64,000 nt of DNA, taken from contig NW_024087337.1 in the NCBI RefSeq assembly GCF_009730915.1, positions 50,109-114,108 on the forward strand. The letters run 5' to 3'. The notes under the pieces were generated by a model that worked only from the letters and a program-made list of their open reading frames with translations, had not been told where the DNA came from and did no database searches. The DNA comes from Dioscorea cayenensis subsp. rotundata (Eukaryota; Streptophyta; Magnoliopsida; Dioscoreales; Dioscoreaceae). Shown here piece by piece: positions 23,938 to 35,191 of the stretch. Made by a program: the position numbers and the translations under genes. Numbering within the stretch: the stretch's first letter is position 1; every line of letters starts with the position of its first letter.

Positions 23938-24777
23938 ATGGCTGTCAATGCCTTCAAACAATATATGCTTCGCATGGTTTTTAGTGCCTTCATTGTATCC
24001 GGTGTCAGCATCTTCAGTCTCTCATTTGTTGATGCTCATGCCATTTCCCTTTCTAAGCTCTTTAAACCAACTGATGAAAAAAGGAACAACAGCAAGAGCA
24101 ACAACAGTAACAGTAACATAAGAAAACTAAATGTCTGGGAAATCATCTCTCATTTTTACTGGTACCATAGGATTGCTGAGACTGGTCATTCCTTCATTTG
24201 GACAATCATACCTGAAGAATACCAACACAGTTTGAAGGCATATGAGGAGTTTAAAGGACCAAGAAAGACACCTTATTTCATCAAACATCTATTGAACAAC
24301 CCTTCAGAAACTGCTGCTGATTTTGCTGAAACTTTCACTCGCCATGTCCTTTCCAATCTCGGCTTCCATCACTTGTCATCCTCATCATCTTCCTTATATC
24401 CAGGCTGCAATGATTCTCCGGTATCTTGCTTTGAGAGAGTTTTAAGCAAGAGTTGTTTTGCAAGTGAACTTGTTAAAAGGTATAACTCCATTGATTGAGA
24501 TAATATTGGAGGTGTTCCACCACCATTGATTGAGTTTACTGACTTAGAGAAGAGAGTATTGAGAGGGTTTTACTTTAAACCGGAAGACAACGAGTGGATA
24601 AAGCCTTTGAACAATTGGTTCAACTGGTACATCAAGACCATTCATAAAAGGATCTTTCCATCACAAGATTTTCAAGTGTTTGAAGCCACTATTAAATTCA
24701 TGTTCTTTTCTTTCCTTCATGATACTGCAACTCCTTTTATCAGTTTGTTTGCTATGCTTGGCATCACAGCTTCTTAG
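23938..24777 (+). pseudogene. unrecognised secreted-protein gene split by an in-frame TGA
   Basis: Two open frames in the same reading frame, 23890-24498 and 24499-24777, are separated by a single TGA at 24496-24498; without it the gene would encode ~279 residues from the ATG at 23938. Residues 1-35 (MAVNAFKQYMLRMVFSAFIV...FVDAHA) look like a signal peptide. An Asn/Ser-rich linker (...NSKSNNSNSN...) follows, then a Trp/Tyr/His-rich domain ('ISHFYWYHRIAETGHSFIW', 'EFKGPRKTPYFIKHLLNNP') and, after the stop, 'VLRGFYFKPEDNEWIKPLNNW' and a hydrophobic C-terminus. I recognise no family. The sequence on both sides of the stop is clean, so the lesion looks recent. Alternatively, a 76-bp intron starting at GTATAA (24480) and ending at AG before 24556 would skip the stop in frame, but its acceptor is weak. 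A 3' remnant of a paralogue lies at about 26221-26420. Confidence 0.6.
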
Positions 24778-25680
24778 GCTTATTACAATGGCTTTTGTTT
24801 AGTTTTCTTGTTAAGTTTTTTAATTTGAATTTTTATTATGTAATGTCTAGACTTGAGCCAATGATAATCACTAGAATGAGTGATTTTGAAATAAAAAAAT
24901 TTATGTTATATATATGTTCCAGCTATTTATGAGCAGAAATTAAAAAAAAAAATCAAATAAAATTAATTCTGAACCATTCCATGCACAAACTCATTTGTTA
25001 ATAATAGAAAAAATTGTTATTTGTCACCTTAACAATAAACAAACAATAAGATATTTAATTATAAAACTCCCTGAATTTTTCAATATTTTCCATAGCTCGA
25101 TGATTTTATTATTTTATTATATATATATATATATATATAATAAAGTATAATAGTAGATCAATTGAAAAACATTTCCATTCAAAACTTATTTATCTAAAAA
25201 TAGAAAATAAAAATGTATATGAAATATTAAATTATATATATATTCATGAATTCAAATAAATCATTAGGGATAATATTAATAATGATAAAAAAAAAAATAT
25301 TTTATAATCTTATCTTATCATTATCAGGTATATAATTCCAAAAATATTAAAAAAAATATGATTCAAAAGAATTGTTTAAAAAATTTAGACTAGGTATATT
25401 ATTTTTTTAAATTTGAGTTTAGTGTCTTAATACTGGATTTGGTAATTGTTAATTTGAGTTTAGTTTCTTTTCTCTTGCCTCTGTAGTTTTTCTTCTTGTT
25501 TTTTTTGTCTTTAATTCATGTTATTATCGTAATTCTTTTTGTAAGTATCCACTTCTAATGGGTTTCATTGTTTCTTTGTACTTTTTTTTACTGTTTACCT
25601 TCATATTTTTGTTCACTTGTCATTTTAATTAAAATTCCAATTTTTATACTTTCCTTATCATTAAAAAAAAAAAAAATCAA
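24778..25680. other. AT-rich spacer with partial repeat A
   Basis: Starts with the 3' UTR of the orphan gene ('ttacaatggcttttgtttagtttt', shared with 26295-26330), then a partial repeat A (24900-24980) and a long TA run (25116-25140). No other gene seen. Confidence 0.5.
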
Positions 25681-26080
25681 ATCATATGTTTCAACTATCT
25701 ATGAAAAAATTTAAAAAATTAAAAAAAATAGAATTGATTTTCTTAATTGAAGCTCAATTTACAATTCAAAATATGAAATCTTTCCATAACCACTAATGCT
25801 AATAATAGAAAAGATTTTTTTTTTTTTTTTCTTTCTTTCTTCTGGTTCAAGTAACTATTTAAAGAAATACAAAACTAAATTTGGCTATGCATGAAAATTA
25901 TACATCCTATAATTGGAACTCCTGAAACTATATATGTATCCCAATAATCAATCCTTCTTGCATATTTAAGACAATTAACTATTGAGAATTTTTAAATATG
26001 TAAAAGATATTATTTTATTTAAATTTGAAAAAGCTACCATTAATAATAATAGTTGGATATATATATAAGATGAACATTTA
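25680..26080 (+). repeat. dispersed repeat A, copy 3
   Basis: Aligns with 23500-23800, including 'caagtaactatttaaagaaatac' and 'taccattaataataat'. It precedes the relic of the orphan gene, as copy 2 precedes the gene itself. Confidence 0.65.
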
Positions 26081-26220
26081 AAATATGCCAATCTTATCCT
26101 ATTAATGTAGATAACTATATTTAAATTATATTTTATTCAATATTTTTTTAAATACTATTAAAAATAATTTTCATCTTATCATAATTAAGCTTGAGGGATG
26201 GCTATTCCTTTTTTTCTTTC

Positions 26221-26420
26221 TTGCATGAGAATGCTACTATTTTTACAAGTTTGTTGGCTCTGTATTTGGCATCACAGATGTTTAGTAGGTTTATTACGAT
26301 AGCTTTTGTTTAGTTTTCCTTTTATACTTTTTATTTATTTATTTTTTTTTTGGAACTTTTTACTATATAATGTCTAGATTTGTGATAATGATAACAATAA
26401 AGCATGGTTTTGAAATAAAA
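26221..26420 (+). pseudogene. 3' relic of a duplicate of the orphan gene
   Basis: About 26224-26285 aligns with the last ~60 bp of the coding sequence at 24716-24777 ('catgagaatgctac...' versus 'catgatactgcaac...', then 'ttggcatcacag'), followed by matching 3' UTR ('tttattacgatagcttttgtttagtttt', 'tataatgtctaga', 'ttttgaaataaaa'). Everything 5' of it in the coding region is missing. This shows the orphan gene was once tandemly duplicated. Confidence 0.75.
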
Positions 26421-26639
26421 ATTCAAATTACAAGTTATAGTATTTTATGAGTGAAATTTCTTTAAAAAAAATCAAAGAATAGAATATATTCTTTAATTGA
26501 AGCCTAAACTTTATATTGAAAATGCAAAGCCGGTCCTACTTAGAACCCGTCCTAATATAACTTGCCCATATTTATTTAAAAAAATATAAAATTATTCTAT
26601 ATACTCATAATAAATAATAGAAAAGTTTTTTTTTAATAC

Positions 26640-26850
26640 AAATGCCACAAGTATTGTCATGAACATGTGAGAATTAAAAGTTCAATCATAAGCCCTTGTC
26701 CAGAACTGCAAGCACACTCACAATCGAGAACCTATTATTACTTTATTCAGCAAAACTTAAACTCGGGTTTTAGAACTTTTCACACCAATATTTTTACGGT
26801 GGGTCCAATGCTTTTACTACTGGACCAAAACTGGTTGATACTTGTTATTT
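26640..26850 (-). mobile_element. degraded tRNA-derived SINE, minus orientation
   Basis: On the minus strand an A-box-like 'TTTTGGTCCAGTAGTAAAAGC' lies about 50 bp before a B-box-like 'AAGTTCTAAAACCCGAG' (plus 26757-26775), the spacing of tRNA-derived pol III promoters. Similar to a tRNA-like head 'TGGTCCAGTGGTAAAAGC'. No target-site duplication identified. Confidence 0.45.
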
Positions 26851-26884
26851 ATTTGTTCTTGTGCAAATAATTATATATTTTTTT

Positions 26885-27110
26885 AATATTTTAAAATTGT
26901 TCAAGGTAGGTCAGACCCGATAAGGAGAAGAATGGGTCCTATCGGGTTTGGATCCGTTTGGCATGGGTGGGCACCATAAAATCGTGCCACGTTGCATGAA
27001 AAAAAGGCCATGGTGACATGTTTTGGGGGCCCAAAAAACACTACTTCCTTCAAGGCTTTCATTTGGTTGGGATAAAATAAAAAGATTTTTCTTTTACCCA
27101 CCAAAATTTT
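26885..27110. repeat. segmental duplication block B, copy 2 (left part)
   Basis: Counterpart of 19790-19980: 'caaggtaggtcagacccgataaggag', 'gggtcctatcgggtttggatccg', 'tgccacgttgca', 'gggggcccaaaa'. Divergence from copy 1 is substantial, so the duplication is not recent. Confidence 0.75.
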
Positions 27111-27119
27111 TGATATTGA

Positions 27120-28285
27120 GAATAGCTCTATAATTTTATTATTTTAATTATATATAACTCTACACTTTATTTCTATTTTACATGCCATTCTAATTGAAAC
27201 TTTCAATTTTCATACTTATCATTTTAAACCTAAAGTTCTTTCACCAAATTATTTTTATAGAAGTGATTTTTAACTTCTTTAATTTTTTAAGTTAAAAATA
27301 ATCATTTATTAGTTCTTGCATAAAATATGATGGTAAGATTTACAAGGAGGCCTGGAGGAGCTATATGTAAGTACAACATATATTTGTTGGCAAATATGGA
27401 AGACTTCAATAGTAACACATAAAAAAAATATCTATACAAAATTAAAAGTTAACGAATATATATAGATATATATATATATATATTGGTTTTTAATACTCTA
27501 CAATAATTTAATTAAAATCATCAGCAAAATGATATATTCCAATGTGGCTAGAAAATGACATAATGAACACAATAATCTGAATAATATCTCATATATATAT
27601 ATATATATATATATTACTATATTAGTAATTAATTATGGGAGAGTTAGATGACACTCTCAATCACACAATTAATAATTCTTAATTTGAACATTAAAATGAA
27701 TATTTGGGAATAGCTCTATAATTTTATTATTTTAATTATATATAACTTTAAATTTTATTTCAATTTTACATGCCATTTTAATTGAAACTTTCAACTTTGG
27801 TACTTATCAATTTAAACCTAAAGTTTCTTTCACCAAATTATTTTTATAGAAGTTATTTTTAACTTCTTTAATTTTTTAGTTAAAAATAATCATTTATTAG
27901 ATCTTGCATAAAATTATGATGGCAAGATTTACAAGGAGGAGTTATATGTAAGTACAACATATATTTGTTGGCAAATAAGGAAGACTTCAATAGTAACACA
28001 AAAAAAAAATATCTATACAAAATTAAAAGTTAACGAATATATATATATATATATATATATTGCTTTTTTTATATTCTATAATAATTTAATTAAAATCATC
28101 AACAAAATGATATATTCCAATATGGCTAGAAAAGGACATATTAAATACAATAATCTGAATAATATCTCATATATATATATATATATATATATTACTATAT
28201 TAGTAATTAATTATGGGAGAGTTAGATGACACTCTCAATCACACAATTAATAATTCTTAATTTGAACATTAAAATGAATATTTGT
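27120..28285 (+). repeat. tandem duplication, 588-bp period
   Basis: Unit 1 begins 'gaatagctctata' at 27120, unit 2 begins with the same word at 27708. The units match almost base for base through 'acatgccatt', 'ttggcaaata', 'aagacttcaatagtaacaca', 'gggagagttagatgacac' and 'aacattaaaatgaatatttg'. The junction ('gaatatttg|ggaatagc') shows unit 1's end fused directly to unit 2's start. The two units are far more alike than either is to block B copy 1, so this step is younger. Confidence 0.88.
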
Positions 28286-29010
28286 CCCTTTACTCCAAAA
28301 TTAAACATTCATGAACACATGAAGGTGCCATTCTCTCTTGAATTTATTGGTTCAATTGTGACACAAATCTTAAGTTCTTTAGGGAAAGAAATTATTTTTT
28401 TTCTTAATTAGATCTTTTTTTTTGGATTTCACTAATAATTCTCTCTCAAATACAAGTAAAATTTTATTTATCATTCGAACAAAAAATAACATGTGATCAA
28501 CATGACAATCCTACTCGAACTCAAATACTAAGGACATTGCATGGGTTCCTCACTAATATCTTATTATTATTTATTATTATTTTTTATGATCCTGATAGGA
28601 ATATATATATATAATGTTAAGAAACCTTCACATTTTTTTTTTTATTGGAATTCGTATTATTTTTAAAATTATTGACTTAAATTTTATGAGTTGTTTTAGA
28701 GTCATCTCATCCTTAAAAATAGCCCATAAAAATTAACTTTATGATATATCAATTTGTTGAATTTTATGAATGAAAAAATAATTCTAAATTATAAATGAAA
28801 TTTGGTGTAAGTGGAGTTTTCATGATGTAGATCACATTCATAAGTTTATATATTAAATTCTTGGAGTTAAAAAAAAAAATCATACTTTATATATTACTAT
28901 ATTACATCAAGTTACCCTGATGATGTAGTTGAAGCTTAAATTCTAATCCAATGCCTTTTGTTATCAGAGACATGACTTTCCTCCTCATGAAAGTAAAACA
29001 ATAATAATAA
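28260..29010. repeat. segmental duplication block B, copy 2 (right part)
   Basis: Counterpart of 20890-21140 and 22790-23110. Copy 2 lacks the tandem SINE-bearing ~1.1-kb stretch (21690-22740) present in copy 1. Confidence 0.7.
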
Positions 29011-29648
29011 ATAAATAAATAAACTTGAATTCATGCAAAGAAAGACAAGAAAAAAATTCAACAATGCTTGCAGTTAAATTTTAATACTGATAATAACTCA
29101 TGACATGCTTCCTATTATCACAACAGATAGTATGAAAGAGCTCCCTTAGTAATCATATATAATCATCAATTTAAGTTTGACGTGCAAGCTTGGCATCGAT
29201 CTGAATCAATGTCGAGAAAAATAGTTCATCAAATCATCGCTATAGTTTTCACCTTAATATAATCATTCTTCATGCCAAAATATTTCTTTATTCCTTTTTG
29301 CCACACTTATATACAGTTTCAGAAAAAAATAATAATAATAACAAAAAAGAATGATACTTTAATGTTTTTTCAATTGTTTAATTTGTTTCATGATCATGAT
29401 CATGAGCCCCACAAAATGAACACTCTTGATATAGTGATATGCAAGCAATGGTGTTCAACAATGTGGCATGATGTTCTTTGTCCACCCTTCCCATGGCTTC
29501 AAGCAATTGGAAGCTTTTTTTCTGAAACTTTTCTGCAATTTATCATCAAATCTCTTGTTTGCATCATGTTTTCTGCTTAATAAATTTGTTTTCTTTGCTT
29601 AATTATGTCTTAAGGCATTTAATTCTCTTACAATGACATATATATATC

Positions 29649-29658
29649 TATATATAGA
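29649..29658 (+). promoter_or_regulatory. candidate TATA element of the FMO gene
   Basis: 'ctatatatag' lies 66-75 bp before the chosen ATG of the FMO gene. It sits within a TA-rich run, so position is the only support. Confidence 0.35.
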
Positions 29659-29724
29659 CACATACACAAACATACATAAAACATAAACACTGCATTGAAT
29701 CTTTGGTGGTTGGATTATTTTGCA

Positions 29725-31492
29725 ATGGTGTCGGAAAAGAACCAATCGAAACATGTCTGCGTGATCGGTGCAGGACCGTCGGGATTGGTATCGGCGAGGG
29801 AGCTGAAGAAGGAAGGTCACACAGTCACAGTTTTGGAGCAAAATTATGAAGTTGGAGGGCAATGGCTGTATGATCCAAATGTAGAGTTTGAGGACCCAAT
29901 GAGTATTCACAGTAGTGTTTATGCTTCTCTTAGATTAACTTCACCAAGAGAGATCATGGGCTTCAGTGATTTCCCTTTTATTGCGAAGAAAGGCAGGGAT
30001 ATGCGAAGATTTCCCGGTCACAGTGAACTGTTTTTGTATCTGAAGGATTTCTGCCAATGGTTTGGATTGAGAGAAATGATAAGGTTTAATACAAGAGTTG
30101 AGTATGTTGGAATGGAGAACATGAAATGGATTGTGAGGTCTAAAGAGAAGAAGAGTGAAAAGATCATTGAAGAGATCTTTGATGCTGTTGTTGTTGCCAC
30201 CGGTCACTACTCTAAGCCAAGAATGCCTGTAATTAAAGGTATACAGATTTTGTTTGCTTGTTTGTTAATTTAAATTGAATTGAATGCTTAAATGATTTGT
30301 TCTTTTGAAGGTATGAATGAATGGAGGAGGAGGCAGATTCATAGTCATGTGTATCGAGTTCCTGAACCATTCCGTGATGAGGTTTGTTGCTATAATTTCT
30401 GTTTTCATTGCTTGATTCATTGTTTTCTTTACTGAAAAAAGTTTTTTTTTTTTTTTTCTGCAATTGAAATGCAGGTTGTTATGGTTGTTGGAAATTCACT
30501 TAGTGGTCAGGACATATCAACGGAGCTTGTAGAAATTGCAAAAGAAGTTCATATTAGTGCAAAATCACTTCAAGTCTCTGAAGGATTGTCGAAAGTTATA
30601 TCGAAACATCAAAATCTTCATCTGCATGTGCAGATAGACACTTTGTTTGAAGACGGCCGGGTTTTGTTCATCGATGGTTCATTGGTTATCGCTGATTCAA
30701 TCATTTACTGCACAGGGTGAGTCTTTAAAACTCTAAAGTTCAAATTTCTGAAACATTTGAATTTAGAATCAATCTAAAAATTATATTGATGAAATTGTTT
30801 GTTGGTCTTGCTTTGAAGCTATTCATACTCATTCCCATTCCTTGACACAAAAGGAATAGTTGTCGACGATGACAGAGTAGGACCATTATATGAGCACACA
30901 TTCCCTCCTTCACTTGCGCCGAGTTTGTCATTTGTCGGCATTCCAAGAAAGGTGAGCTAAAGATCTCAATTAATTGCACACAAAATTAGCAACAAAAAAA
31001 ACCAGTTTGTACAATTTCTCTAAATGAGATTTACGATGATCAGCTCATCGGATTCCCATTCTTCGAATCACAAGCAAAATGGATAGCACAAATACTATCC
31101 GGCAAAAGAAGTCTTCCTTCATGGGATGAGATGATGAACTCAATCCAAGAATTTTATAATTCAAGAGACATTGCAGGAATTCCAAAACACAACACACATG
31201 ACATTGCAAACTTTGAGGTGATCTTTTATTTACCTATTTATTTCTGCAGAAATTCAAATTAGTCTTAACAAATTTTGTTTATATATCATGTCAGTACTGT
31301 GATAAATATGGAGATTTCTGTGATTTCCCACACCTTGAAGAATGGAGGAAACAACTCTGCCTTGCAGCACTGAAGAACTCAGAGAAAAACTTAGAGACAT
31401 ACCGAGATCTCTGGGACGACGACGAAGTCCTCCAAGAAGCTCTGCAAAGCTCTCATTTCACTCAAATAGACCCTGAATCAATTCCCCTCTGA
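29725..31492 (+). CDS. flavin-containing monooxygenase, FMO GS-OX-like, six exons (443 aa)
   Basis: Exons: 29725-30238, 30311-30381, 30475-30716, 30819-30951, 31044-31217, 31295-31492; introns are GT-AG and in frame. FAD-binding GxGxxG is 'GAGPSG' (15-20), with 'VLEQNYEVGGQW' after it; the NADPH-binding motif is 'GNSLSG' (201-206); the ATG-like region is 'CTGYSYSFPF' (about 274-283). Plant class members oxidise sulfur or nitrogen groups (for example methylthioalkyl glucosinolates in Brassicaceae); the substrate here is unknown. The FMO signature FxGxxxHxxxY reads 'WRRRQIHSHVY' (176-186): His and Tyr are kept but Phe is Trp and Gly is Arg. Length is close to the usual 450-460. An ATG ten codons upstream (29695) is in frame but less family-like. 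It is the only intact FMO in a three-copy cassette array; the partner NRP copy beside it (31735-32100) is dead. Confidence 0.9.
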
Positions 31493-31734
31493 AGCCATGA
31501 ATCAAGTTCTCATTGATTGTTACAATTAAATTATTTTAAAAAAAAAATCAAGCAAGAAATCTCCATTTTGTTTTACCATATTGCAAGAGATATAAGCACA
31601 TATATGTACTGCTATTCCTCCTATCAAACAAACACATTTTATTTCTGGCAAAGTATTAAATAAAACATAGTCATGATTCATGCATTAAAAATTGCAAACA
31701 CACATAAACATAAATACTGAAATACAAAAATCAG

Positions 31735-32100
31735 TGCTTAAACAATCCTACAACCACTTAATATTCTGCATCTTTCTGAAGTTTACCTTTAAGCTTCATC
31801 AGCAGCAACAGTAATAGCAGTTGATCCACCAACCACATTGTATATATTTAGCACCAATTTTAAGTTGATCTAAATTAATAATAGGAGTTATAAGAGTTGG
31901 TTCAGTAGCAATATATAGTGGTAATAGTATCAGAAGCATAAGATATATTGTATTTCAAGAATTAATTTCCCAGCCTTGTCAACATATGGACTGATAATTG
32001 TGTTCTCAAGCTCAGCAAGATCATAGATTTAATTCACCGAGAACATCTCCGGCAGCATCAGCCACCAATATGGCCTTGTCAATCTTATCAAGTTTTATAG
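31735..32100 (-). pseudogene. decayed NRP1-like gene, cassette copy 1
   Basis: Segments align with the intact gene at 39018-39497: 'cttaaacaatcc' (C-terminus), 'cagcagcaacagtaatagcagttg', 'ccttgtcaacatatgga', 'caccgagaacatctccggcagcatcagccacc', 'cttgtcaatcttatcaag'. The frame is broken, a non-homologous stretch lies at about 31825-31960, and the N-terminal third is gone, replaced by a TA run from 32098. Confidence 0.8.
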
Positions 32101-32109
32101 ATATATATA

Positions 32110-34190
32110 TATATATATCAAAATGTGGATAAACCATTTAAATTAATAAAAAAACATAAACAACAACCAACCACTTACCACAACACACTTGTGGTAACAG
32201 AACAAAAGTTCATGTGCAATCCCCTTTGTTTTAGTGTAATCATTATATATATATATATATATATATAGTGATATCACAGGATATTTTTAGATGATTTATA
32301 TTTATTTTTAAGGAGATTTGATTGTATGTATTCAGGCATAAATATAACTGGTTGTTAAATAACCATTTTAATTGTTATTTTTTTTATATAAGTAGAATAT
32401 TTATCTATTAGTTTTTATAGTGTTTTCACAATTATTTTTATTATTACGTCTTAATTATGTATTAGAAAAAATTGAACGGTTCAATTCTCGCCTGAAAGTT
32501 AAATGTCTTATTATTTAACAATTGTGTTCATGTCCTATTCTTCATGATGTTATGGGTTTATTAGGTTTGCAATTATTATTATTTTTTATTTTTTTATTAT
32601 TTTTTAAGAGCTGCATGGTGGCATATTTATCATTATTACTTTGGTGAATCTCCAAGCATGGTTGTGTGGTGGTTATTGATTAAAAATAGTCACAAGCAAT
32701 CAATTTTATACTTGCCACATATGTGAAAAATAGAAAAAAAAAATAATTATCATCTCTTGGATTTAAAGTAAAATTTGTCACCCTCTTTTTAATAAAAAAA
32801 AACTATTTTATTTTATTTAATAAATTATTTTAATTAATTTATCTTAAATTTCTCCAAATTATTCTTTATACAAAATCTAATATTCAGCTGAAACAAAATT
32901 ATCGTATTTTTAATTTTAAATCATTTATACTAAACTCTACTATTAATCGTATATTTCTTTTATGAGATTTGTAACTCCCAATACAAAAAAAAAAACTTAA
33001 ATTTGAAAATTTGATTTGTATTATTAAAAAAAATCTAAAGTTTAAAGAGTCCTGTATGAGTAATTCTAGAGATATGACGACTAATATTAAATCTGGAAAA
33101 ATCCTATAACATTAATGTATAATCCGACAACTTATTATTTCCAACATTTCACTTTATTCTTTTTTTAATTTTTATATGTCTTGTGTTCTGTTTCAATTAT
33201 ATTCATTTCTAGTAAATTCTCATCATCTGTTGGTTTTTCTTTATCTACTCATACTGTTGTTTCAATTAATCAATTGTTTATCAGTATTTATCAAAACTAA
33301 ATGCCCGTCATTAAATATGATATAGATTATAAATTTAATAAATAATATTTGATATTTTTATTAACAATAGAAGTTTTTTCATATTTAATATATAATATTT
33401 GATCAACAATAATCACTTCCTTTATTGACACATGACCTTCTTACTGAAACTGTTCATCTTGTTTACCAAGATTCTAGTTCAAATTTCAACTTATATATAT
33501 ATATATTACACATCTCTATATCTTTAGGTTTTTATTTTTATTTTTTAAAATCTCTTTCTCTCTCTCCTTGAGTTTTTATTTTTATGTTTTTAAAAAAAAT
33601 CAATCTTTTTACAAATTAATATCTATAGTTTAAAACATAATAATTTTATTAAAAATATTTACAAAATTTTATAATTTGATTTATTAAAATTGTATAAATT
33701 ATTTTACATAGTATATTTTTTTCAAAAATTTATATGACAAATTGTATCTATCAAAATGAGCACATAGAACAAGGGTGCACAAGGATGGTTGGTTTTGGTT
33801 TTTTATAAATTAATTTATATAATATATATAATTATATTGTTAGCTGAGTTTTTCAAAAAATTTATTGTTTGATATCTAATTTTTATAAAATAAATTATAA
33901 ATCAATAAATAAAAACTTTATAAAAATTATAAAAATTTTATTAATTATATTTTATTAACAATTCATCACCTACCTTATAATTTTTAATTCCGCCACTGCT
34001 TACAAGAACATCTACAAATTGAGAATCTACCGATGTCTCCAGAAACTCATTTACTCCAAATCTAGGATTAAAATTACTATTACACCACCTACCCTTCTCT
34101 TTTTTCTCTCTCATACACGTTCATATCTGCAGATGTTGAAGTTTATTAATATATATAATATCTACTAATATATATATATATATATATTTA
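32110..34190. other. AT-rich spacer between cassette copies 1 and 2
   Basis: TA runs (32242-32268, 33492-33505, 34170-34188), no recognised exons. The missing 5' part of the second FMO copy should have been here but no trace is readable by eye. Confidence 0.45.
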
Positions 34191-35175
34191 AGTTATAGTC
34201 GTCCATGAGGACAGAGTAGGACTATAAAGCAGTGTTTTCAGATCCGGACCAGACCGGGTTGACCCGGACCCGATCTTAAAACCGGTCCGATTCAATGTAT
34301 AAAACCGGATTTTGATAAAACCGGGGTTGAACCGGCACAGGTCATCAACCCGGGTTTGCACCAATTTTTTTTTTAATTCTTATTTTATTTTTATAATATA
34401 TTAATGTTTGGGGTTATAATGTAAAATTATAAAACTAAGGAATGGAGAAACTAAGGGAATATTTTTATTTTTATTTTTTTATGAATTTTTTAGTTGTGGA
34501 TTTCCTTGTGAATATTTTTATGCTTCTCAATTAATTTTATATTAGTTTATTTTTATGTTATTGGGTGTATTTTACATTTTTAATGTGGTGTACTTCAATA
34601 TTTATTTATATAAAATACTCGCTTAAATTTTTAAAAATCAGGTTTTTATTTTTTTTTTGTTTTTTATTCTTCAATATTTAAATTTTTTAATTATATATAA
34701 TTAAAAATTATATTATTTTTAATAAAAATTATTGACCCCGGTTCAACCCCGGTTCAATCCGGTTGAACGCCTCGACCCTGGCCCCTATTCTTCTCCGGGT
34801 CGATAGTCGGCCGGGTCTGAAAACCTTGCTATAAAGTAAGCAAGCATCCTTCTAGTTAGGCCAAGTTGGGCATTTGTAATTTGTCAGCACTCCCAAAAAA
34901 AGATCAGCTAAAGATCTCATTTGACATAGAAAATTAGCAAATATAGATATATATATATATAATTTCCATATAAATATATATATGCTGTACGTCTTATCAA
35001 ACAAGCACACATTTTATTTATGACAAAATTATAATTAATGCATAAAACATGCTCATGACTCATGCATGAAACACCGAAAATTAGCACACATAAAGACAAC
35101 TCACAAATGAAACATAGCAAACACACAATACTGAAATACAAACATTAAGTGCTTAAACATAATTAAACACAATAC
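34190..35175 (+). pseudogene. FMO relic, cassette copy 2 (interrupted by a hAT-like element)
   Basis: 'gtccatgaggacagagtaggac' (34201-34222) matches FMO exon 4 at 30862-30884. After a 599-bp insertion, 34837-34950 matches the exon 4 end and intron ('gggcatttgtaatttgtcagcactccca', 'gatcagctaaagatctca', 'aaaattagcaa'). About 34985-35170 matches the FMO 3' UTR ('cttatcaaacaagcacacattttattt', 'aatactgaaatacaaa', 'cagtgctta'). Exons 5-6 are deleted in between, so no product is possible. Confidence 0.82.
34230..34828. mobile_element. hAT-like non-autonomous element (599 bp)
   Basis: Flanked by the 8-bp direct repeat CTATAAAG (34222-34229 and 34829-34836). The ends are inverted: left 'CAGTGTTTTCAGATCCGG', right (complement) 'CAAGGTTTTCAGACCCGG'. 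An 8-bp duplication and a CAGTG/CAAGG start are hAT hallmarks. The ends are GC-rich with many 'ccgg' words; the middle is AT-rich and encodes nothing. Confidence 0.9.
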
Positions 35176-35191
35176 TCATGAAATACAAACA

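Noticed and set aside
26901-27104. Minus-strand open frame sharing 'CQTDPNPIGP' with one at 19735-19929
   Set aside because: Similarity follows from the DNA duplication; the frames diverge after ten residues, so coding conservation is not supported.
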